A stretch of DNA of 15,543 bases from Acidobacteriota bacterium (GTDB lineage Bacteria > Acidobacteriota > Vicinamibacteria > Vicinamibacterales > CAVVIG01). The translations under genes and the position numbers were made by a program. Positions 7,324 through 12,134 of the stretch are shown in pieces. The stretch is from positions 1 to 15,543 of the forward strand of contig QHWF01000251.1 in assembly GCA_003222455.1 (NCBI GenBank), given 5' to 3'. Below the pieces are notes generated by a model. That model made no database searches and was not told the DNA's origin. It was given only the letters and a program-made list of their open reading frames with translations. The stretch's first letter is position 1, and every line of letters begins with the position of its first letter.

Positions 7324-7794
7324 CTACCTCAGATCCAGCTCGTTCAGCGGCACGTCCCAGTGCGCGTCGAGGATCTCGAAACGGCGCTGCTCCTCTTTCA
7401 GGAACTTCGCGCGATCGGGATACAGGCGCTTCTGAATCTCCTCCTCGCCGGATGGTCCGCTCAGTGACGCTTCGTCTTTGAACACGATCTCCACGGCGAA
7501 GGTCCAGTCCGCGCGGCCGTCGCCGTGATAACTCGGCACGAACGTCTTCACCGACACGATTCGCCCGGTCCTGGCCTGTTCTCTCAGCACCGGCAGGTGA
7601 TTGCGTGTGAACAGCGTCTGGAACTCTTCCTGGAACCCCCACTTCACGCGATAGAAGTACCACACGGTTTTGTGGCTCGCCGGGTTCTGGCGCGCCGGCG
7701 CCTGGGCCTCACCGGTGAGCGGGACCAACAGCACCGACACGAGCAGCCATCGAATCCACAACGCCTCACTCCCGGTTGATGGTAATCGTTTCAT
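7324..7794 (-). CDS. Small secreted protein of unknown function
   Basis: 156 residues. The N-terminus (MKRLPSTGSEALWIRWLLVSVLLVPLTGEAQA) has a basic end, a hydrophobic core and an A-x-A site, so export is likely. The mature part, KTVWYFYRVKWGFQEEFQTLF onward with NHLPVLREQARTGRI, looks like a compact alpha/beta protein, perhaps a dimeric alpha-beta barrel (ABM-like) fold. No catalytic motif is evident. The ATG at 7794 has a perfect GGAGG 6 nt upstream and overlaps the ureohydrolase gene by 29 bp, so translation is probably coupled to it. A second possible start is TTG at 7761, 4 bp after the ureohydrolase stop with GGGAG ahead of it; it would leave a tighter signal peptide. Confidence 0.75.
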   Translation of the reverse strand: MKRLPSTGSEALWIRWLLVSVLLVPLTGEAQAPARQNPASHKTVWYFYRVKWGFQEEFQTLFTRNHLPVLREQARTGRIVSVKTFVPSYHGDGRADWTFAVEIVFKDEASLSGPSGEEEIQKRLYPDRAKFLKEEQRRFEILDAHWDVPLNELDLR

Positions 7795-8737
7795 GTTTGA
7801 CCTCCGCGCCTTGGGCGAGCGCGCACAGGAACTCGAACATCAGGTTGGCCGCGAGGACCGAGGTAATCTGACCCGGGCCGTCGTACACCGGCGCCACTTC
7901 GACGATATCGCCGCCGAGGAGCGTGAGGCCCGCGAGCCCGCGAACGAGCCGCTGCGCGTCATGGCTCGTGAGGCCGCCGATCTCCGGCGTCCCCGTGCCG
8001 GGAGCGAAGGCCGGATCCACCGAATCGATGTCGTACGTCATGTACGCCGGGCCGGTCACGACGCGGCGGATCTCCGCGATCGCCCACGCGACGCCGCGAT
8101 CCTTCAGCTGATCGATGTCGATCACCGTGATGCCGTGCTCGCGATGAAAGTCGAAGTCGTCCTCGCCGTACATCGGTCCGCGGATGCCGACCTGGATGAA
8201 TCGCCGCCCGTCGACCAGCCCTTCTTCAATGGCCCGCCGGAACGGGGTGCCGTGGAAATATTTTCCGCCGAAATACTCGTCCCACGTATCGATATGCGCA
8301 TCGAACTGGACCAGGCCGAGCGGGCCGTGGCGCCGGGCGAGCGCCCGGAGGACGGGCAGCGAAATCGAGTGGTCGCCGCCGATGACAATCGGCCGGGCGC
8401 CGGCCTCCACCGTCGCCCCGATCCGCTCCTCGACCACGGCGTAGCATTTCTCGATGCTCACTGGAGGCGCGTCGATGTCGCCGGCGTCGGCGACGTTCAG
8501 CCGCTCGAACGGCGCGACGCGCTGGAAGTAGCTGTAGGACCGGATCAGCGACGACTGGTTTCGGATCTCGCGCGGGCCGTAACGCGAGCCGGGGCGGTAC
8601 GAGGTGCCGCCATCGAAGGGCACGCCGATGATGGCGACGTCGAGCCCGTGCGGATCGTCCACGTGCGGCAGGCGCATGAACGTCGCCGGCTGCGCGAAGC
8701 GCGGCGACTTGAACGAGGCCCGCGGTTGATGGGTCAT
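7766..8737 (-). CDS. speB: Agmatinase / arginase-family ureohydrolase
   Basis: 323 residues, normal for the family, which hydrolyses guanidino compounds (agmatine, guanidinobutyrate, arginine) to urea and an amine using two Mn ions. Metal-binding motifs are intact: GGDHS with H123, DAHID with D146, H148 and D150, and YDIDSVDPAFAPGTGTPE with D236 and D238, followed by E280 in DIVEVAP. The HGTPFRRAIEEGLVD segment is typical of the agmatinase subgroup, but the exact substrate cannot be fixed from sequence; the symbol is by family. The ATG at 8737 has a TAGAAT hexamer ending 6 nt before it and no Shine-Dalgarno, so it is probably leaderless. It is divergent from an APC permease that may import its substrate, and upstream of the small secreted protein in the same transcript. 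Confidence 0.88.
   Translation of the reverse strand: MTHQPRASFKSPRFAQPATFMRLPHVDDPHGLDVAIIGVPFDGGTSYRPGSRYGPREIRNQSSLIRSYSYFQRVAPFERLNVADAGDIDAPPVSIEKCYAVVEERIGATVEAGARPIVIGGDHSISLPVLRALARRHGPLGLVQFDAHIDTWDEYFGGKYFHGTPFRRAIEEGLVDGRRFIQVGIRGPMYGEDDFDFHREHGITVIDIDQLKDRGVAWAIAEIRRVVTGPAYMTYDIDSVDPAFAPGTGTPEIGGLTSHDAQRLVRGLAGLTLLGGDIVEVAPVYDGPGQITSVLAANLMFEFLCALAQGAEVKHETITINRE
7801..7805 (-). promoter_or_regulatory. Strong Shine-Dalgarno site (GGAGG) inside the ureohydrolase gene
   Basis: GGAGG followed by TCAAAC and then ATG at 7794. It is the only textbook Shine-Dalgarno site found in front of a gene in this window. It belongs to the downstream gene of a two-gene unit, where a leaderless start is not possible. 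It decides the start of the small secreted protein. Confidence 0.7.
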
Positions 8738-8743
8738 GAACGG

Positions 8744-8749
8744 ATTCTA
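8744..8749 (-). promoter_or_regulatory. Candidate -10 hexamer for the ureohydrolase (leaderless)
   Basis: TAGAAT on the minus strand (5 of 6 to TATAAT) ends 6 nt before the ATG at 8737, which would put the transcription start at the A of the start codon. Confidence 0.45.
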
Positions 8750-8755
8750 CGCTGG

Positions 8756-9030
8756 ACCGTGCTCGGAACTGACGCTCCACCGTGCTGACGCTCCACCGTG
8801 CTCGGAACTGACGCTCCAAGGTGCGAACGCTCCACTCCACCGACAGTCGGTTCCATACTGTCTGCGGCGTCAGATTCCGAAGCACTCTCAAGGGACAGGT
8901 CCAAGCACGCTACACCGGCAGGTCCAAGCACTCTGCACCGTTAGTACCAAGCACGTTGCCGCGTCAGTTCCCAGCACGCTATAGCGTCAGTTCCGAGCAC
9001 CCTGCCGCGTCAGTTCCCGGTATAGTGCAG
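8756..9030. repeat. Divergent 23-bp tandem repeat array
   Basis: The consensus unit is GCGTCAGTTCCGAGCAC plus about six bases (CCTGCC). On the minus strand there are two identical 23-bp units (8756-8778, 8795-8817) and two shortened 16-bp units (8779-8794, 8818-8833). From about 8841 to 9030 there are about eight degenerate units on the plus strand, the last three the best preserved. The two sets face outward, each reading toward the nearer gene. The array occupies the whole gap between the divergent ureohydrolase and permease genes. The same unit recurs at 13483-13574. Open frames through it are not genes. Confidence 0.88.
9021..9026 (+). promoter_or_regulatory. Candidate -10 hexamer for the APC permease
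   Basis: TATAGT (5 of 6 to TATAAT) ends 10 nt before the ATG at 9037 and lies inside the last 23-bp repeat unit, where the usual GCACCCTGC has changed to a TATAGT-containing sequence. The expected leader is about 4 nt. Confidence 0.4.
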
Positions 9031-9036
9031 CAGCGA

Positions 9037-10422
9037 ATGGCTTCCGCGCGGATCTCGACGCAACCGGCCCTCCACGGGAGCCTGAGCACCATCGAGTACT
9101 TCACGTTCGGCTTCGGCACGATGATCGGCGTCGGATGGGTCGTCCTGATGGACGACTGGCTGTCGCGCGGCGGCCCGGGCGGCGGGATTCTTGGATTTCT
9201 GATCGGCGGCCTCCTGCTGGTCCCGATCGCCCATACCTACTCGCGCCTCGTGCAGCGGATCCGCGACGCCGGCGCCGAGATTGCCTACACCGAGGGCGTG
9301 TTCCCTCCTCTGGTCAGCTTCGCAGCCGGATGGACGATGGTGCTCTCATACGCGATTGTCTGTCCGTGGGAAGCCGTTGCCACCGGCAACCTGCTCGCGC
9401 GAGTGTTTCCGGCGCTGAATTCGTACCACCTGTACACCGTCGCCGGCAGCCCGATCTACGCGCCGCGACTGGCGGTCGGCCTGCTGCTCACCGTCCTGAT
9501 CGTCGTCGTGAACTACCGCGGGATCAAACCGAGCGGCGTGTTCCAGGACGTGATGACGTTCGGACTGCTCGCCACGTTCGCGATCTTCACGGTGCTCGGG
9601 TTCGCGCGTGGATCGAGCGCGACCATGCTGCCGCTGTTTTCGCAGACGGGCGCGGCCGGACCCTGGCTGTCCATCTTCCTCGTGCTGCAGATCGTGCCCT
9701 ACTACATGACCGGCTGGGAATCGGTCGCCAAGGGATCGGAAGAAGCCGAGTCGGGCTTCGATCCGCGCAACTTCGGCACCGCGATCTATGCGGCGCTCGT
9801 CGCCGGTTTTCTCTTCTACGTCATCATCATCGCCGTGGTCGCCTGGGTGTATCCCTGGCAGGAGATCGTCTCCGGCCACGTACGGACCGAAGTGGCATTC
9901 GAGCGGGCGTTCGGATCACACGCCATCGCGCAGCTGATTCTTTTTGGCGCGTTTCTGTCGCTGCTGAAGATCTTCAACGGGAACTTCGTCGCCGCCACCC
10001 GAATGCTGTATGCGCTCGGGCGCCGGAGCTACGTGCATCCGGCGGTTGGACGGGTGCACGCGTCGTTCGGCACGCCCGTCGCCGCCATCACGTTGATGGG
10101 CGTCCTCACCGTTGCCGCGTCGATATTCGGCGACGCGATCCTTGTGCCGATCAGCGAAGTCGGATCGCTGGCGGTGGGCGTGGGCTGGCTCTCTGCGTGC
10201 GTCGCATTTCTGCGCCGGAACGCCCTGGATCCCCGGCAGCCGGGCGACCGTTCGGCGGCGATGGCCATCGTCGGCAGCGGAGTCAGCCTCGCCATCATCC
10301 TGATGAAAGTGGTCCCGGGCGTCCCCGGGAGCTTCAGCCGGGCGGAATGGCTGTCGTTCATCGCGTGGAGTCTGATTGGCGGGCTGTTCTGGCTGCTGCG
10401 TCCGCGACACGTCAGATCATGA
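9037..10422 (+). CDS. APC-family amino acid / polyamine permease
   Basis: 461 residues from ATG at 9037. The frame opens back to 8821, but that part (QARYTGRSKHS...) is translated repeat. The mature start, STIEYFTFGFGTMIGVGWVV, carries the glycine-rich first helix that binds substrate carboxylate and amine in the amino acid-polyamine-organocation family. About 12 hydrophobic segments follow, including GGILGFLIGGLLLVPIAHTY, LAVGLLLTVLIVVVNYRG, AALVAGFLFYVIIIAVVAWV and, in the second half, GNFVAATRMLYALGRRSYVHP, a conserved APC stretch. It should be an inner-membrane symporter or antiporter. The divergent agmatinase-family gene hints at arginine, agmatine or a related guanidino compound as substrate, but this is inference. 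It converges with the selenoprotein gene. Confidence 0.88.
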   Translation: MASARISTQPALHGSLSTIEYFTFGFGTMIGVGWVVLMDDWLSRGGPGGGILGFLIGGLLLVPIAHTYSRLVQRIRDAGAEIAYTEGVFPPLVSFAAGWTMVLSYAIVCPWEAVATGNLLARVFPALNSYHLYTVAGSPIYAPRLAVGLLLTVLIVVVNYRGIKPSGVFQDVMTFGLLATFAIFTVLGFARGSSATMLPLFSQTGAAGPWLSIFLVLQIVPYYMTGWESVAKGSEEAESGFDPRNFGTAIYAALVAGFLFYVIIIAVVAWVYPWQEIVSGHVRTEVAFERAFGSHAIAQLILFGAFLSLLKIFNGNFVAATRMLYALGRRSYVHPAVGRVHASFGTPVAAITLMGVLTVAASIFGDAILVPISEVGSLAVGVGWLSACVAFLRRNALDPRQPGDRSAAMAIVGSGVSLAIILMKVVPGVPGSFSRAEWLSFIAWSLIGGLFWLLRPRHVRS

Positions 10423-10463
10423 CGCGGCTCTAGGAGCCTGTCGGACTAACTGACGCCGCCGTG

Positions 10464-10531
10464 GAACGCAAAGGCCGCTAAGGCCGCTAAGAAATACTGT
10501 CTTTCTTTGCGTCCTTTGCGGCCTTTGCGTT
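10464..10531. repeat. 9-nt-period hairpin element, copy C
   Basis: The left arm starts GAACGCAAAGGCCGCTAAGG and the right arm ends GCGGCCTTTGCGTT. It is almost identical to the copy at 4494-4561. It sits between the convergent stops of the APC permease (10422) and the selenoprotein gene (10583), with nothing else recognisable in the 160-bp gap. A hairpin in this position could serve as a two-way transcription terminator, although no U-tract follows either arm. Confidence 0.9.
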
Positions 10532-10582
10532 GGATCGTGACGTTCGCTCCAGGTGGCGCGGGCGAGCGCCCACACCGCAGCG

Positions 10583-11275
10583 CTACGCCGGACTCTTCGT
10601 GCCTTCGTGCTGAATCGTGTTCACCTGCGCCAGCGCCTGCTCGATGAACGCATCTGCCGGCAACGCGCCGAGAATTTCAATCTCTTCGTTGACGATCGTC
10701 TTCGGGACGCCCGTCACCCGATAACGTCTTGCCAAATCGGGGAACTCAGACGCTTCGACGGCCGCTGCCGTGATGGTCGGGTTCAGAAACGCCATTTCGT
10801 GTGCGAGGCTGACCGCCCGCGGGCAGTGCGGTCACGTGGGGGTCGTGAACACCTGCATGCGCACAGGCTGGTTCACGGCCATCACCCTGCGGCGGTTCTC
10901 CTCCGTCAGACCCGACGGCCTTCCGCCCACGAGCAGCACAGCCTGCACAAGCGAGATGAATTCGTAACCGGACGGTGTGCCGATGAACCGGATCCGGGCG
11001 TCGTGGACGTGTCCGTCGGCATCGAGCCGTTCGAGCGCGACGGCCGGGACGCGATCGATCCCGAATCCTGTTGCCCGGTCGCGTTCGAGGACGAAATTCA
11101 CCTCTTCAATCGTGATCTTGTCGGACAGCGGCGGCAGCTCGTCGAGGATCTGCTTCGTCTGCGGGCACGTCTCGCATTCGAGCGCCTGCGTAAAAAACAG
11201 CAGCCGCACGGAAGAAGTCATCTCGTTGAACGCGTCACGAAGTTTCTGCTGATCAGCTGTTGATAACAGGGCCAT
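10583..11275 (-). CDS. Probable selenoprotein: two-fold glutaredoxin-like disulfide oxidoreductase with a UxxC site
   Basis: Read through one TGA (10834-10832) this is a single 230-residue protein; read conventionally it is 147 residues plus a 70-residue orphan frame. The frame is the same on both sides. The N-terminal thioredoxin fold has ECETCPQT (C34, C37). The C-terminal fold has QVFTTPT-U148-PHC151-PRAVSLAHEMAFLNP, where family members have CxxC, then RYRVTGVPKTIVN with the cis-proline. The length and two-fold plan match protein disulfide oxidoreductases and AhpF N-terminal-like proteins, which move electrons through vicinal thiols, probably in the cytoplasm. A SECIS-like hairpin follows the TGA. 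A nonsense mutation is the alternative. The ATG at 11275 has CATAAT ending 6 nt upstream. The final HEGTKSPA is encoded by an ACGAAGGC repeat fragment (10594-10609). Confidence 0.82.
10803..10834 (-). promoter_or_regulatory. Putative bacterial SECIS element downstream of UGA
   Basis: On the minus strand the UGA (10834-10832) is followed by 17 nt, then the apical loop GGUCA (10814-10810). The loop is closed by GCGGGC (10820-10815) pairing with GCCUCGC (10809-10803), six pairs including one G-U and one bulged C. Bacterial SECIS hairpins lie within the reading frame just after the UGA and carry a G-rich (GGU) apical loop; E. coli fdhF has GGUCU 18 nt after its UGA. A competing 7-bp stem, UGACCGC with GCGGUCA, would place the GGUC in a stem instead, so folding has to be computed. 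Confidence 0.62.
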
Positions 11276-11281
11276 CGATCA

Positions 11282-11287
11282 ATTATG
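11282..11287 (-). promoter_or_regulatory. Candidate -10 hexamer for the selenoprotein gene (leaderless)
   Basis: CATAAT on the minus strand (5 of 6 to TATAAT) ends 6 nt (TGATCG) before the ATG at 11275. No Shine-Dalgarno sequence is present. Confidence 0.45.
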
Positions 11288-11364
11288 ACGGCAAACTCTC
11301 CGGAAGGGCGAGTCGCACGGGTACGTAGCGCAACGGCCCTGTGAAAAAATCGCTCACTCGTGGG

Positions 11365-11460
11365 GTCCGGCTTCCCGCCTTCGCTTCGCTTCGGCGCGGC
11401 GCGCCGTAGCGCGAAGCGCGGAGGCGGCAGCCGGATTGGAGAAATCCGCCTGAAGGCGGA
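11365..11460. repeat. Two adjacent palindromic repeats
   Basis: The first (11365-11437) has a left arm GTCCGGCTTCCCGCCTTCGC and an imperfect complementary right arm ending GGCGGCAGCCGGAT, around a GC-rich centre containing GGCGCGGCGCGCC. The second (11445-11460) is the perfect small hairpin TCCGCCT-GA-AGGCGGA, a C/G variant of the GTCCGGCT palindromes at 12021-12107. They lie in the gap between the zinc-ribbon protein stop (11507) and the selenoprotein start (11275). The rest of that gap shows no gene. Confidence 0.75.
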
Positions 11461-11506
11461 CGCCACGGGAAACGGGGAAGGGCTGCGCTGCGCGACGCCG
11501 CCGGTC

Positions 11507-11986
11507 CTATTTGAACAAATCGTCGAAGGCTTTCTTCGCGCTACTCGTCGCCGACGAGGACGAGGACGACGGGCCGGTTGCCGGGGTGCCGGTCTGGCGC
11601 TCGACGGTGGTGCGGGCCGCGAACAGCGCGCAGCTGTTGCGCTCGTCTTTCGGCACCACGCGCGCCGGGATGCGGTCGTGGAGCGTACATTCCCAGCGGA
11701 CGCTGGTGTCGAACGACACGCACTGGATGCAGGCATGCACATCGACGCCACAGCGGGAACAGCGATCGAGCAGGCCGACAGGGAGCGACAGCAGGTTCCC
11801 GCAGCGCGTGCATCGAAACACTTCGCGCGCCGCCATGAGGTTGGGTGTTTTCGGCCCGCGCTCGTCCTGCAATTGACGTCCGGGCGCACGCTGCTCGGGA
11901 GGCCGCGGCGGCTTGGGTGCCTGCGGTCCGCGTTCGCGGGAGTCGTCTTGCTGGTACCCGCGTTGCCGGTATTTCCTGTCGCTCAT
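11507..11986 (-). CDS. Zinc-ribbon protein of unknown function
   Basis: 159 residues from ATG at 11986. The frame opens upstream to 12040, but that part (MSGFSRTAAAG...) is translated from a GTCCGGCT palindrome. Residues 1-50 are charged and proline rich, probably disordered. The core has a four-cysteine zinc ribbon, FRCTRCGNLLSLP (C59, C62) with DRCSRCGVDV (C76, C79), then a second cysteine group, HACIQCV (C86, C89), C100 and C119, which may bind another metal. A serine run lies near 140-149, and the tail KKAFDDLFK resembles a short acidic-hydrophobic docking motif. The function is unknown; such ribbons bind nucleic acid or protein. TACAAT ends 11 nt before the start codon. Confidence 0.72.
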   Translation of the reverse strand: MSDRKYRQRGYQQDDSRERGPQAPKPPRPPEQRAPGRQLQDERGPKTPNLMAAREVFRCTRCGNLLSLPVGLLDRCSRCGVDVHACIQCVSFDTSVRWECTLHDRIPARVVPKDERNSCALFAARTTVERQTGTPATGPSSSSSSATSSAKKAFDDLFK

Positions 11987-11997
11987 CCGAGGCCAGT

Positions 11998-12003
11998 ATT
12001 GTA
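11998..12003 (-). promoter_or_regulatory. Candidate -10 hexamer for the zinc-ribbon protein
   Basis: TACAAT on the minus strand (5 of 6 to TATAAT) ends 11 nt before the ATG at 11986, giving an expected leader of about 5 nt. It supports 11986 over the longer frame start at 12040. Confidence 0.4.
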
Positions 12004-12020
12004 GCGCGCCTGCCGCGGCG

Positions 12021-12107
12021 GTCCGGCTAAAGCCGGACACAACCGAAACGCGCGGGGCCAGAACAGTCCGAATCCGAAACGTCGGTAGTGTCCGGCTTCA
12101 GCCGGAC
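12021..12107. repeat. Inverted pair of REP-like palindromes (REPIN-like)
   Basis: Two perfect 8-bp hairpins: GTCCGGCT-AA-AGCCGGAC (12021-12038) and GTCCGGCT-TC-AGCCGGAC (12090-12107). Their inner flanks are also inverted: ACAACCGA after the first matches, on the other strand, ACTACCGA before the second. The unit is therefore a doublet in opposite orientation, like the BIME/REPIN elements moved by RAYT transposases in other bacteria. No transposase is present here. It lies between the zinc-ribbon gene start and the stop of the MetX-like hydrolase. Confidence 0.8.
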
Positions 12108-12134
12108 TTCGCGGGGGCCGGGTAACCTCGGCCC

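Noticed and set aside
7324..7761. TTG at 7761 as the sole start of the small secreted protein
   Set aside because: It is plausible (GGGAG ahead, tight signal peptide), but the ATG at 7794 has a perfect GGAGG at ideal spacing; it is kept only as an alternative.
8756..9030. CRISPR array
   Set aside because: The repeats are contiguous with no unique spacers, change strand midway and vary in length (16 or 23 bp); no cas genes are present.
8821..9036. N-terminal extension of the APC permease
   Set aside because: The 72 codons are translated 23-bp repeats; the ATG at 9037 fits the family start and follows a TATAGT hexamer.
9135..10433. 432-residue plus-strand frame overlapping the APC permease
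   Set aside because: It is an Arg-rich +1 shadow; the permease frame has 12 membrane segments.
10583..10795. A separate 70-residue gene starting at the ATG at 10795
   Set aside because: It is in the same frame as the upstream gene, has no ribosome binding site, and begins in the middle of a thioredoxin-fold helix after the PHC motif. It is the 3' part of the selenoprotein.
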